Below are positions 42,264 to 53,721 of a DNA stretch of 64,000 bases, piece after piece. The notes below the pieces were generated by a model. It made no database searches and was not told where the DNA came from. It saw nothing but the letters and a program-made list of their open reading frames with translations. Both the position numbers and the translations under genes were made by a program. Source of the stretch: Adiantum capillus-veneris (taxonomy: Eukaryota > Streptophyta > Polypodiopsida > Polypodiales > Pteridaceae); NCBI GenBank assembly GCA_014529385.2, contig CM043960.1, positions 24,466,896-24,530,895 on the forward strand. Reading direction: 5' to 3'. Position 1 is the stretch's first letter; each line of letters starts with the position of its first letter.

Positions 42264-43696
42264 TATGGTGACCGCGGAGAGCACGACGGCTTTGAGAGCT
42301 TCGAGGCGATAGCTCGCTCTCTCTCGACGGTGGAGAGATTAAGAAAGCTTGGAAGCTTTGTGAGAATGCAATGGGAGCTTGTGAGCTCAGTTGAGAGTGA
42401 TGTATGCTCTTGTGGAAGCTCAGAAAGGAGTGTGGAAGATTGTGTGTAAGTGAAGGTGCTGCCCTAAAACTGTGTGCGCAGTAGCACTGTTTTCATATTC
42501 GTTTTTCTCCTTGTAGAATGAATATCTGAGAATTCTACAACTTTGCAGAAGAAACTTTTTGCAAATTCCTCACCGTTTTGCTGATATTCAGCTCAGACTG
42601 ACTGTATACAGAAATTCCAGATTTTTTGTTGTCGCATTGTGTGCGAGTTTGATGCACTTTTCGAAGCACGGGAGATGCTTGAAATTGACTGCATAAATTC
42701 TGAGCTGAAGATGCAATTGCATCTTGTGTTAAGCTTGTGGTTGAGGGTTTTTTGGTAGACTTGGGCAACGAAGTACGGAGGCGTTTACACACCACCGAGG
42801 CGGTCTCTTGAGAGACGCAGTTTTTTGGAGCACACAGGTGGAGCTTCTTTCACTGGTTTTCACAGGATACTTTGGCAGTGATTTTGTGCTTGGATTCATG
42901 GTCTTTGCGGATGGTTTGCATATGGTTATGGCGCATGGTTGATGCCCCTCATACATGCATTTTGGCGAGCACTTTCAAGTGCCGGTGAGCTCTCTTGAGA
43001 GCATTGTTTTCGCATTGATCAAGTTTCTGGATTGCAAATCTTTTGGCACTTGCTTATGCGCGGTCACTCCGTTGATGTGCGTTGAGTGCAGATTGCCATT
43101 GTATGTGAAAATGTGGAGCCATTTTGGCATTTCTACTCATTGGCATTGAGTAGTGTTATGGTTTATGGTAGAGATTGTACTTGAGTTTTTTGCTCAGTTT
43201 TCAGGGGAAATTCTGTCCGATTTTTCCCAGATTCTCGCCATAGTTTGTGATCGAGTGTTTACTCTCACTTTGACATGTTTTGTCAGTTTGGACACAGTTT
43301 TGTGTTTTTTGTATCCACTCTCGCAAGAGTGAGGAGTTGTGTATCTTTCTTTGCTTGAGACAGTGGTTTGCTCTCGGGTGGGAGAGTCTTGTGATCTCGA
43401 GCATTGTTTGCCATAGTTTTGCAGAGCTTATGCATGTATGTTCAGTGTAGTTTGATGCACATTGATTGCTCATTGTATTGAGCTTGCATGACAATGGTTA
43501 TTTTGTGTTGATAGCCATTGTGCATCGAAACTCTGGCGAAATTTTCCTAGGAGTTTTATGTGTATCATTTATGCGATCTAGGTAGAGATTGCGGGTTGCA
43601 CTCAGCATTTGCGTGCGGTGTTCTCTGTAGGTGGGATATTTGTGCATGTGTATGCATCGATACCGCATAGTGTGGGCTTGGTGATTACCTCACAGA
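42264..43696 (+). other. Copia-N copy 2 leader
   Basis: Matches the leader of copy 1 (17777-19240, opposite strand) nearly throughout, with few indels. No long frame. Confidence 0.75.
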
Positions 43697-45523
43697 TTGC
43701 AGTGTGATACTAGAGCAAGCGAGGCTTGTATTGACATTGCGGGAGCTCTATTTTGGAGTGTGTCTCACAGGTTTTACATTGTGTTTCTAGCCATATTTGT
43801 AGACAATTTCCAAGTGTTGTTGGTGAGGTGGTTTTGCTTTCTAGTTTGCTACATTGTGCTCATGGCAGAGACAGGTGATCGCTCATATTATGATCTCTCC
43901 GAAATGTGCATGTTTGATGGGTCAGACTTTGCAGCATGGAGAGAGTGTATGCTTGATGCATTAACACAGCGAGGGTTGCATTGACCATTGAGTGGTGATG
44001 CAGGTAGACCTTCAAACATGTCTCACGATCAATGGCAGGAGCTAGAGGAGATAGCACTATCTACACTCTCTTTGCACCTTGCGGAATCTGTATATGCTCT
44101 TGTTATGTATGAGACTACTTCGAGAGCACTTTGGCGCAGATTACATGATATGTATGATAGATCTGAGTCATCACAGACTTGTGTGAGACATGTACATTCA
44201 CGAGCACGCCGACAGGTGACATGTTGGTATTGTGGTCATTCTGGACACGTTAGACGGCGCTGTTTTCATCGTATGCGACATCGTAGGAGACATGGCAGTC
44301 TCAGAGATGTATGTAGTGATTCCATGGACTCAGTTGCTTTGACAGTTGAGGCAGATGTAGTGTCGGAGTATACTAGTGACGGGGATGTCACTTTTACCTT
44401 GAGCTATGCACGAGATGCTATACATGTGGATAGTGCACTCCCTTCGCATTGGTTGCTAGACACAGATGCTATGTTTCATGTCACGCCGGATCGTGAATGG
44501 TTTTGTAGCTATTCTAGCGGGATGCTTGGCAGTGTACGTTTGACCGATGGATTGGTGCATGCGATAGCAGGTGCAGGAGATGTGAGACTGTCATTACCGA
44601 GTGGTGCATCTTACTTGTTATGACATGTGTGCTATGTACCAGATTTGATAGTGAGTTTGATCTCGATTGGTCAGCTTAGAGATTGTGGATGTCAGATTTC
44701 GCTACGAGAGCGAGATTTTGTGATGCATTTGGGTTCGCTAGTGATTGCGAGAGGTGCCAGGAGTGGTACGGGTTACCCATTGCATGTGGATCACGGGAGA
44801 GACGGTGTTGTCTCTGTGATCATGCAACCAGGTAGAGAGCGAGAGAGCAGGCGAGTCTCTTTTGCTTGTGGGTTACAGTATGCTTTGCATGGAGTGCAGA
44901 GCAGTGACCTTATTGTGCAGGTTGCGTCTACGGATGCACAGGTAGAGCGGGACAGCTCTAGTGCGTCACAGATGGATGAGTCATCATAGGTGATGACACA
45001 AATGACTCACATGGATGCTGAGATGTCGGCTATTGTGGAGTCATTTCTTGATATGCTTATGCCCGAGATTGATGCAGATTCAGGACAGATGGATACTCCT
45101 GGTACACATGTGATCTGTGGTGGGCACGAGGAGTCACTCCAGAGCTCGGAGTCAGAGTGCCATGGTCTCTATGATAGGGGACAGGATTGCCATGAGTTGA
45201 GTTCTGAGTTGGGGGTGGCAGAGGTTGCCAAGGTTGCATCAACGTTCGGTGTCCTCATGTACGAGATGCTGATCTTGAGGCCCGACATAGCAGCTGTAGT
45301 GGGAGCATTTGCAGCAGGGTTGATTAGTTGTTCGATGACTGATCTCGGCATAGATCATAGGGGAGGTTTGCAGGTATTGGACCAATACTTGTAGGAGTGC
45401 ATGAGCTCTTGTAGACTCTTTGCAGAGCTTGGAGCTAGCTCTATGTGGCTTCCGCAGCGGGATGTTTGTCTATCAGTAGAGCCGGATGCACTAGCTCATC
45501 GAGAGTCAGTGGGCATAGGTTGA
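43697..45523 (+). pseudogene. Copia-N copy 2 gag / dead protease / RT-tail region
   Basis: Aligned with the 664-residue protein of copy 1: MQCDTRASEACIDIAGALFW, inner start MAETGDRSYY, FDGSDFAAWRECMLDAL, knuckle CWYCGHSGHVRRRC, protease-like WLLDTDAMFHVTPD, YVPDLIVSLISIGQLRDCG, a shorter acidic spacer, and FGVLMYEMLILRPDIAAVVG. The protease site is D-T-D-A, again lacking the Gly. In-frame stops occur at 43982, 44621 and 44987. The spacer between protease and RT tail differs in length and sequence from copy 1. Confidence 0.88.
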
Positions 45524-45598
45524 GAGAATATCTCACCTTCTATTAGTTGTACACTAGTAGATCTTGCTTAAAGGCACATTGGCCTTTAAGTGGGAGGT

Positions 45599-45789
45599 TG
45601 TTGGGGTTAAGGCCTATGTGCCTTGACCGGTCGCCCAGGTCATGGGCGCCCGCCCACTGTTACCCTATACTTATAGTGAGTATATTGTATAGGGGGAGCT
45701 GCCACTTCACAGTCTCCCCACCCACATCGTGTGTGTATCTCCTTTTCTCTCTCTCACTCTCCGTCTGTGGTGCTCCCCGATCCCCTTCA
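45599..45789 (+). repeat. Copia-N copy 2 3' LTR
   Basis: 191 bp, the partner of 42059-42249, preceded by TTTAAGTGGGAGGT. Confidence 0.95.
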
Positions 45790-45794
45790 CCTTA

Positions 45795-46225
45795 CTCTTC
45801 TTTAAAATGTTGATCCCTTCTCTCTCGGCTCACTTAGTTTGTTTTTCTACCCAGGTAGAGCAATATCCAGGTATAGAGGAACCCCTTATTCTTCTTTAAA
45901 ATGTTGATCCCTTCTCTCTTGGCTCACTTAGTTTGTATGGAGAGCAATGCCCAGGTATAGAGGAACCCTTTACCCTAATGTCTTCTGCAAGAATAATCTC
46001 TCTATGGTTTGATAATGGCATGCCTATGTATCATGATCAATTTCTAGCTTTTTCTTCTCATTAACCTAGAAATGGTATTCTTTTCTCCATTTGTTACCCT
46101 TTTGAAGATTCATTGTCTTTTGTAACCTACACACACACTCGTGGTGATAGTAATTGTTATTGATTACCTATCATCTTTAAAACGTTGATCCCTTCTCTCT
46201 CGACTTACTTAGTTTGTTTTTTCAC
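45795..46225 (+). repeat. Local tandem repeat units after Copia-N copy 2
   Basis: Units with AAAATGTTGATCCCTTCTCT start near 45804, 45897 and (as AAAACG...) 46177, and a larger unit (TCTCTCTATGGTTTGATAAT at about 45996) matches 41827. This is the same repeat split by Copia-N copy 2. Confidence 0.85.
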
Positions 46226-46240
46226 GGGCAAGCTTAGGTG

Positions 46241-46907
46241 GATGGGCTGCTGCACGTGCAGCCCTATGTTATGATGGTAGCCTACTGGCTCCTCCCTCTA
46301 TTGTGCAAGGCCTACTTCTTTGCATCAAAGATCCATCTTTCCATAAAACTCTGATGGATGCATATAAGGCCACTTTCGCTTTGGATGAAACCACTGATTT
46401 ACTAGTACTTGCTCAATTGGATATCCCGGCTTGGTTCAATATTTATGCTTTGGCTAAATATAGCCCTGTTTTGTTGATGTGTCAAGGCTCATGGATATTG
46501 CTGCTAATCTTGGGAATATCCAAGATGATGATGGCAGGGAACACCATGAATGGCTTGAAAACTCCCCTCATATTATGCGGAAGTTTATGGATATGCATGG
46601 AAAAAAGCTTCATAACGACCGCCTTATCAAGCAGAGGAAGAATCATCTACTCCGAGGGGCCCCTTCCTTGTCTATATCACCTCCCACTGCATCTTCAAAT
46701 TGGTTGATCCCTGACGGTCTTGATGAAGATGAGGTAGCTATTACTACACAAAACTTCTCCATGAATATCCCCACACTTGGTATTGCTAAGAAACCCTTTG
46801 AAACCTACACCGACCCGTTGTCGTGCTGCTCCACTTCCATGATGGGAAAAAGAGCAAATAAATACAAGTTAATCTTCTTTGAAGCCTACAAATTTACTAA
46901 GCAGTGA
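46241..46907 (+). pseudogene. Coding-like segment of unknown origin
   Basis: Two overlapping frames read as one protein-like line: ALCYDGSLLAPPSIVQGLLL, LDETTDLLVLAQLDIPAWFN, then after a frame change near 46475 SRLMDIAANLGNIQDDDGRE and EHHEWLENSPHIMRKFMDMH, ending at TGA 46907. Composition looks like a folded protein. I do not recognise a family. It may be the N-terminal region of Gypsy-3 gag or a captured host fragment. Confidence 0.4.
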
Positions 46908-47117
46908 TCAGGGCTTGTTAAAATGCCAAGTTTTATGGTTAATGTATGCGAGATGCGGCTTTAAAGGGCCAACAAATGCCTCACTGATGCTAAAAAGGAG
47001 TATGCTTAAGGTGACCACAGGTGAGAGATTATGATCTAGAACTGCAGTGCTTGAAGTGCTCTATCGGCTTGTCTTTACAGCTCATCAATTGGAGCTACGG
47101 TGAAAAAGTTATGACAG

Positions 47118-47575
47118 TTTGCATTTGATGAATTTATCGAGGAATTCTCACAAAGGGAGATAGCTCATAATATCGTCTCACAAATCCATAAATTCAAACA
47201 GAAAGATGGGGAATCTGTACGAAAGGCATACCTAAGACTAAAAAGATATGTTAAGTTCTGTCCTGTGGAAGAATTGCCAACTCAGTCTAGACTTATGCTT
47301 ATATTCATCCAAGGACTAAGGAATGCGGATCTCAGAAAGACTTACATATGAAGAGGAGCACGACGTTGAATGAGTTGACCAAGGAGGCTCTTTACCTTGT
47401 GGACAATTGTGCGGTCTACAAAGAGGGGGAGTTCAAGGACCTTGACAACGATTCATCTTCACAACAAAGTGGAAGCAAATCTTCCAAGACAGCACCGAAA
47501 GGAGAAGTAGCTGTAAACCAAGAGCTGCTTGTAGATGAAGTGCTAAAAAAGATTAACTTGTACGCCAAACCCTAG
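47118..47575 (+). pseudogene. Gypsy-3 gag (capsid-like part)
   Basis: From 47118: FAFDEFIEEFSQREIAHNIV, FKQKDGESVRKAYLRLKRYV, SRLMLIFIQGLRNADLRKTY, the typical end of the retrotransposon gag domain. A stop at about 47347 is followed, in a frame starting 47348, by LNELTKEALYLVDNCAVYKE and a Ser/Lys-rich tail. A TGA also lies just upstream at 47112. It is broken. Confidence 0.72.
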
Positions 47576-47711
47576 GCTAAACAGCCCAAGTGGTGTGCTA
47601 TTGAACAAAAATGGACAAACCATGGGACAGAGGAATGTTATTATAACAAGGGATATGTGAGAGAGAGACCTTACGCTCCCCAAGCTCCGGTAGCTTCTCC
47701 TCAGTTCACCG

Positions 47712-48242
47712 ATGCCTAGGTATCAAGCAGGCAACCTACCAGGACCTGTAGGTGTAGAAAGACCACAACCGGTGTTGGGGCAACAACCACCCCTACCAGG
47801 ATTACGACCAGTCGGTATAAGATACACACCAACCGTAACCGAATCAGAGGATAAGGCTTTGGTACTTATGCATGCATATTATGAAGATCCCAATGGATAT
47901 GCGGAAAACTCTGTCTATTATCCACCGGAAGAACCCTCGACACCAGAACCATGGAGCATGATAGGAAGTACAGGACCACCACCAGCTGCACAGGTAGCAA
48001 GAGAAGGAAGATATAGCTTAGATGAACGAACATTGTTGTTCATAGCTAACAAAGTCATGGGCGGACAGAGACATGCATACCAACAAAGAGGAGCTCAAGG
48101 AGCACCTCAACAACCCAAGGGACCCTGCTACAAGTGTGGTGGAGACCATTGGCTAACAGACTGTCCTCATGATGAAATCATTAGAGTCAACGCATATTGC
48201 ATCGAGTGTGGAGTTACTCATTTGATTCCCGATTGCCCTTAA
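47712..48242 (+). pseudogene. Gypsy-3 gag C-terminal part with two zinc knuckles
   Basis: A Pro/Gln-rich stretch, then CYKCGGDHWLTDC and CIECGVTHLIPDC. Both are CX2CX3HX4C, one residue shorter before the His than the usual CX2CX4HX4C. They are followed by a stop at 48240. The pair would bind element RNA. Confidence 0.75.
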
Positions 48243-48458
48243 AACCTGAGCAAAAGAGCAAAAACCACCTTGAACATGCTAGAAACAGTACCTTCCAGTG
48301 GAGGGTCGGAAAATGAAACAATCATACCTATTTAGGCGGTAACATGAGCCCAAGCTCAAAGAATGACGAACGAACCCATAGTTGAAGAGCCAAAAACCGA
48401 TGCCCAAAGTTCAGAAACAAAAAATTAGAGAAGCACTTAGAAAGCTAGAAAGGCGCGT

Positions 48459-48878
48459 ATGAAAGCCAGGAAAGAACGAGAGCACACAGCTCTATTTGAG
48501 GAGTTGAAACATACAAAGGATAGATTAGAGCGGTTAGAGGATCTAGCTAGCTTAAGTTCACACACCACGGCAACCATAGGACCCAAGGAAATAGCAGAGC
48601 CCAAAAGTGCAGGATCAGGAGGATCTGTACTAGCAGACAAGGTAAATGAGCAGTTGGATGCGCTTCTAAAAGCTTATGAAGCCAGACTCAAAAAGAACCA
48701 AACCCAAGAGCAAATATGGATGACTTATCCATATGCGGAAATAGAAAAACAAAGGTTGGAAATGTGTAAAAAGATAATTGAAACAGCTCAATCATTGATG
48801 GAAGACCCGCTGGGTAAACCTGCAAATTTGCATGAAGCACCAGCTCCAACCCCTATCCATCCAACTTTAGAGGAATGA
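48459..48878 (+). pseudogene. Gypsy-3 linker between gag and protease
   Basis: 139 codons: a charged, coiled-coil-like start (EELKHTKDRLERLEDL), Ser/Gly-rich middle and KKIIETAQSLMEDPLG end. No domain recognised. It is open but not in frame with its neighbours. Confidence 0.5.
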
Positions 48879-48935
48879 GTAGAAACAAAGGAAAGACTCA
48901 CTAACACCTATGAGTCCATAAGAGAGCCTATCATA

Positions 48936-50144
48936 GTGCCAAATACAACAGATGAGGCAAGTGACGGGTTCCAGCCTAAAACATTGACAGAAATGGGTAA
49001 GGACTGTAGCGGTCTAGATGATCTGTGGAAGAAAATCCGTGAGGCCAACGAGGCTAACAGGATGAGTAACCACATGAATAGCAAGAGAAAAGAGAAGAAC
49101 GTGATCTCACCTCCTATTGAAGAATTTGAGGCAAGGTCACAAATGAACTTTGAGATACATTCACAATGGGGAGATCAGGGATCAATTAGTTCGGGGCACA
49201 GCCAACCAAACTCGTTGAAAACTTTAACTTCTTACCTAGGAGAGTATGAGGCCAAGTTTGAAGTGAGAGCAATCCCATCTCAAAGACTTTCTTCTAACAA
49301 AGTGATGGATTCACAAGGATTGATTGAGTTATTGTCCATCCCGGTGGCATGCACAATCACATTAGCAGAATTCCTAAGGTTACGACCAAACGTGTGGACC
49401 ACAGTAGGTAAATGCTTAGAAAAATTTGGAGTGAGAGACCCCACCTTGAGGCTACTAGAAGGGATCAAAGAGTTGGACAGGCCTCAACTAAACACTAGGC
49501 CAGTACCATTAAACAAGGTTGGAGAGTATTGCAAGGGAGAAGATGGAAACACCACGCTACCAGTAGAATTGCAAGGAGTAGTTTCGAAAGCTATTCTTGA
49601 CAGTGGAGCGGGAGTTGCTATCGCCACCAAGGAAATCTGGAAAAAATGGGGAAAACCATCTTTAAGAGCTACCAGAATGAAATTGCAATTGGTATACGGG
49701 TTCATGGAGAAGCCTCTAAGACTCTTAGAAAAAGTGATTGTCACTTCCTGCGGGATCGAGTATGAGCATACACTTGCGATAGTCGATTTCGACAAAAAGA
49801 ACAATTATGAGATCAGCTTGGGAAGACCATTCATGCGACAATTGAAGATGGTCCAAGATTGGGGTTACGACCACATATACCTCAAACATGGCGAGTCAAC
49901 GACTAAAATACACCTGAAAGACCATAGTTACAAAAATGTAAACCAAACACCTGTGGAAGAGTTTGATTCAGCTACAGTAGCAGGATCAGAACTCCCAGCA
50001 TGGTTAGGACAACAAAAAGAGCTATGGATGTGCGGAGCTTCACATTGTGGAAGCTTAAGAAGAGAGGAATTCATCTTAGAAAGAGAGATAGAGGACGAGG
50101 AGTATATTCCGGAACCTTTCCTGAAGATGCCTTGGAACCTCTAG
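48936..50144 (+). pseudogene. Gypsy-3 aspartic protease region
   Basis: A 402-codon segment. The N-terminal two thirds are a spacer; then LPVELQGVVSKAILDSGAGV with the D-S-G-A active site, KLQLVYGFMEKPLRLLEKVI, and EISLGRPFMRQLKMVQDWG, the end-loop of the retropepsin domain. Locally open, but separated from RT by a frame change near 50100. Confidence 0.8.
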
Positions 50145-50720
50145 AATGGAAACACATACTAGCAACATTGGATGTTTGTACCATTACAGATAGTCCAACA
50201 ACAAAATTTTGCGATAAGGATGGCTTTGATGTGCTACCCTACTACATGGTAAGCATTATACTAGGAGAAGATGAGACTATGGAACAACCAGAACAAGAAG
50301 AGTTTTATAACTCCTCTGAACATCTGGAAGTAAATGATGATGCAAATAATGAGTGTTCAGACACCTCAAGTGAGCGTGGAAGGGAAACCGAGAATATCAA
50401 ATTTTATGATTTTGCTAATCAACACCCTAGACGCCAAGAACGCTATAGGAGGAAACGAGCAGGAAACAAAGTGAGAAAGAACCTGATGCCCAGGATAAAA
50501 GGTAAAACTCACTATTTGATGCTTGTAAAAGCAGAGGATTGTATAAAAGATCAAATATCAGGAAGATTCTCAAAAGATCAAAGGGAAAGCACGCGAGAGG
50601 AAATAAAATAGGAACGAAAAGCTAAAACAGAAACAAAATCACAAAACTCTCAAAAATAAAAAAAAGAAACAACAAAAGACCAAGAGTGGACCAAACTGGA
50701 GAGTAAACAGAAATACCAAG
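50145..50720 (+). pseudogene. Gypsy-3 protease-RT linker
   Basis: Reading continues in another frame (from about 50096 to 50611): FPEDALEPLEWKHILATLDV, a Glu/Asp-rich stretch and a basic end. Stops follow to 50720. No domain recognised. Confidence 0.55.
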
Positions 50721-50722
50721 AA

Positions 50723-52091
50723 TTGAAATGGTCTTTATGTGAGATATGGACTGCTGAAGAAGATAGTGATGGTAAAGGGGAGTCAGAGAAAGGAAACATG
50801 AATGTACCATCACACTATCGGAAATTTACCATCCAGGACAGAAAAATCATCATGACGCCACCAATCAGGGAAAGAACCAACCAAGAATCTTACGATGGGC
50901 CAGAAAATGCAAAAAGAATAGACCTCACGGATCCATGTGAAAAGCCTCAGCCGGTCTATATAGCAAACGATTTAGAGCCTGAAGAAGAAGAACGGCTAAC
51001 ACAACTTCTCAAGAAATATAAAGATGTGTTTGCATGGTCCTATACAGACCTCAAAGGAGTTGATCCATCGATATGCCAACATACAATACCTTTGAAATCG
51101 GATGCAAAACCTAGCAAACAACGTACTTATACATATAATGATAGATTTGCTAAACGAATCAAAGAAGAGATTGATAAGCTGATGGAAGCTAAATTCATCT
51201 ATGAAATTGAACATACAGATTGGGTGTCACCCATTGTGGTAGTTCCCAAAAAGAATGGAAAATTGCGAGTGTGTGTAAACCTCAAAAAGGTAAATGCAGC
51301 CACCATAAGGGATAATTATCCCTTGCCAATCACAGAACATGTAGTTGAGCGGGTGGCCGGAAAACGGGCTTATTCCTTTCTGGATGGGTTTTCAGGATAC
51401 AACCAACTGGCAAGTGCAAGGGAGGATCAACACAAAACAGCGTTTGCCACAGAATGGGAAATTTATGCGTATCGAGTTATGCTGTTTGGCTTAACTAATG
51501 CCCCAGCTACTTTCCAAAGGTTAATGATGCACACGTTCAAAGAATACCTGAGAATATTCTTAGAAATATACATGGATGATCTTTGTATACACTCTCTTCT
51601 ACGAGAGGAACATATTGATCATTTGCAAAAGGTATTTGAAAAATGATGGACATATCGAATCTATCTTAACCCAGAAAAGTGTATCTTTATGGTTAAGCAA
51701 GGCCGCATCTTAGGACACATTGTCTCAAGAAATGGCATAATCACTGACCTAAACAAATTCAAAGTCATAGTAGACCTACCCAAGCCTACTAATGCCAAAC
51801 AAGTGCAATCCTTCATGGGCCGCTGCGGATATTATCGAAGATTCATATACATGTATGCAGTCATTGCACAACCTCTGTATCGTTTGCTAGTCAATTTCGA
51901 TTGGACCGAGGAGTGTGAAACTTCATTCCAAAAGCTGAAGGAAAACCTTATATCAGCACCCGTACTTAAAGCACCGGATTGGGAAAAGATATTCCATGTT
52001 CACATTGATGCTTCTTCATATGCAATCGGGAGTATTCTGGCTCAACCTGGAGACGGAACAATGGATTTTCCAGTGTGTTATGCAAGCCAAC
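50723..52091 (+). pseudogene. Gypsy-3 reverse transcriptase and RNase H start
   Basis: KLMEAKFIYEIEHTDWVSPI, KLRVCVNLKKVNAATIRDNY, FLDGFSGYNQLASAREDQHK, LFGLTNAPATFQRLM, IYMDDLCIH (YMDD active site). A TGA at 51644 and frame change follow, then GRILGHIVSRNGIITDLNKF, SFMGRCGYYRRFI and RNase H start HVHIDASSYAIGSILAQPGD (first Asp). The line is cut in VCYASQL at 52091 by the Gypsy-2 LTR. Confidence 0.88.
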
Positions 52092-52470
52092 TGTCATAAT
52101 AATCAATATCTAATTCTCCTAAATGATTTTCTCATGTTAAACTGATCATTTAATATGGGGAAGTGCCAGGGGAGCAAAAGCTAGAATATTGGTTAAGCTA
52201 GCAGACCGGCCACAGTACGGATCCAAAGGAGGGAAAATAGGGATCCAAAGGGGAGGGCCATCTGCAGAAGAACCATGTGCAACAATGGGCTAAAAAGACC
52301 CTAAGGTTTAGCCCATTAAAACTTTCAAAATGCTAAGGTTCCAAAATTCAAAGGTTGTGTCCAAAGGTCAACCTTAAGGGAATTGGATGCTTTGTGTGTG
52401 ACCAAAAAAGTCTTTGAATATCCCTACATAGGAGGGGGCGAGCCTAGCAAGTAGGGGATGAGAGAGAAGG

Positions 52471-52514
<44 letters not shown>

Positions 52515-53708
52515 GCTCCCTTTACACAAAGGGAATGAGGGACACATGTCAGCTCCCTAGGCCAGATGCCCACAAGGTGTACCCAATTCCTATTGGATGA
52601 CCCTTGAAGTGGACCAATGAGAATTAGGCTAGAGTAAATTTAGCCTAATTAATTTTAAAACACTTAATAAAAAGAACCAATGAAAATTAAGTCTCTTGGA
52701 TGATTATTGGACAGCCCGTGAAGGGGTCCAATAGGAATTGAGCAGTCCAATGGGCCACTTAATTCTTATTGGTCAGAATGGGGAAAGGTCCAATGGGGAT
52801 TTAATTCATTTAAATCAAATAAGTTTAATTGATTAAGCTCTCACAAAAGGGGAAAGGGGGACACATGTCAGAAGGCTATCACTTATGCTGCTTAATAGCC
52901 ATTGGCTTGACTTGGGGAGGTCCAATGGGGAGCCTGCAAGAGCAAATAGCAAGAGGGCTCGCCCAAGAGAGAGAGGGGCTGATTTTTGCAAGGCATTATC
53001 ACACACACACTCATGCAATCTCATGTGTGAAGAAAGAGAATACTATCTCTTCCCAAGCTTTAATGGAGAGCTCATCACCTACTCCAAGCTTGTGAGATAG
53101 AAGCTTACATCGACACACTCTTGGCTTGTGGATGCAAATCCAACCACGAGCCAAGCTTCAATTCATGCTCATCTCCTCTATCAAGCTAATTACTAAGCTA
53201 AAACTATGCTAATATGAGTGATTATGTGAGGAGATGTACATCGTTCTCGTAAGATACTCCTTCTTCCTCTCAATCTACTCTCATACCCTGCTAGCTCTCA
53301 CCATCTTTGAAGGTGTGTGAGTTCTTGGGTCTGAGAACGGGGATAATTAAAGTTTTGTTTACTAAGTGTTTTGCTTAGTGCATGAAGCTTTCATCTTCAT
53401 TGCACTAGCTAGTCTTGAAGGAACACAAAGAATTGTATTGTACAATGTCTCTCTTGATGGGAGAAACCATAATACAAAGCCTTTTGGAGGGGGGACCGGC
53501 TCCATGCAAATCCGGTCCTCAGCTGTTGTCAATAGCTTAATTTCTCTCTCTTTTGAAAGTATTGTTGATGCTATCTAACTAGGCTTTTTGTTGCTCTCTC
53601 CACCCAAGCACTCTTGTAATTCTCATTAGGAATCTATTCTAATGAAATGCCCACTATGTTCATGCTAATTTCCGCTACACACAAGTTTTTAGGCCATTAA
53701 ATGTTACA
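52092..53708 (+). repeat. Gypsy-2 5' LTR (1617 bp)
   Basis: TGTCATAATAATC at 52092 recurs at 63896; it ends ATGTTACA at 53708, directly before the primer site. Contains a (CA)n tract (52472-52512). A related, diverged antisense copy is at 37090-38568. Short reading frames inside it are not genes. Confidence 0.9.
52472..52512. repeat. (CA)n microsatellite
   Basis: About 20 CA units in the Gypsy-2 LTR U3. Confidence 0.95.
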
Positions 53709-53709
53709 T

Positions 53710-53721
53710 TGGTATCAAAGC
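53710..53721 (+). promoter_or_regulatory. Gypsy-2 primer-binding site
   Basis: TGGTATCAAAGC, initiator-Met-like with one change, two bases inside the LTR end. Confidence 0.85.

Larger units (their letters stand above)
42059..45789 (+). mobile_element. Copia-N copy 2, complete ends, broken reading frame
   Basis: 191-bp LTRs (42059-42249 and 45599-45789) flanked by a perfect CCTTA duplication (42054-42058, 45790-45794). A perfect initiator-Met primer site, a leader of about 1.43 kb, and a gag-protease-RT-tail region as in copy 1. The two LTRs differ at three positions by my count (about 98 percent identity), so insertion is recent. The internal region has in-frame stops, unlike copy 1. U3 differs strongly from copy 1 while U5 and leader are close. 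Confidence 0.95.
46226..52091 (+). mobile_element. Gypsy-3: OTA-like Ty3/gypsy element, cut by Gypsy-2
   Basis: Plus-strand gag, zinc knuckles, protease, RT and start of RNase H in gypsy order. The RT motif FLDGFSGYNQL and DDLCIHS context fit the OTA (Athila/Tat) clade. The right end at 52091 is the insertion point of Gypsy-2, whose LTR begins at 52092, and the rest of Gypsy-3 lies beyond the window. I could not find its 5' LTR; 46226 is only where coding-like sequence begins after the local repeats. Confidence 0.75.

Noticed and set aside
52829-53100. Overlapping 60-90-codon frames on both strands
   Set aside because: They lie in the Gypsy-2 5' LTR and are not conserved with the related LTR at 37090-38568.
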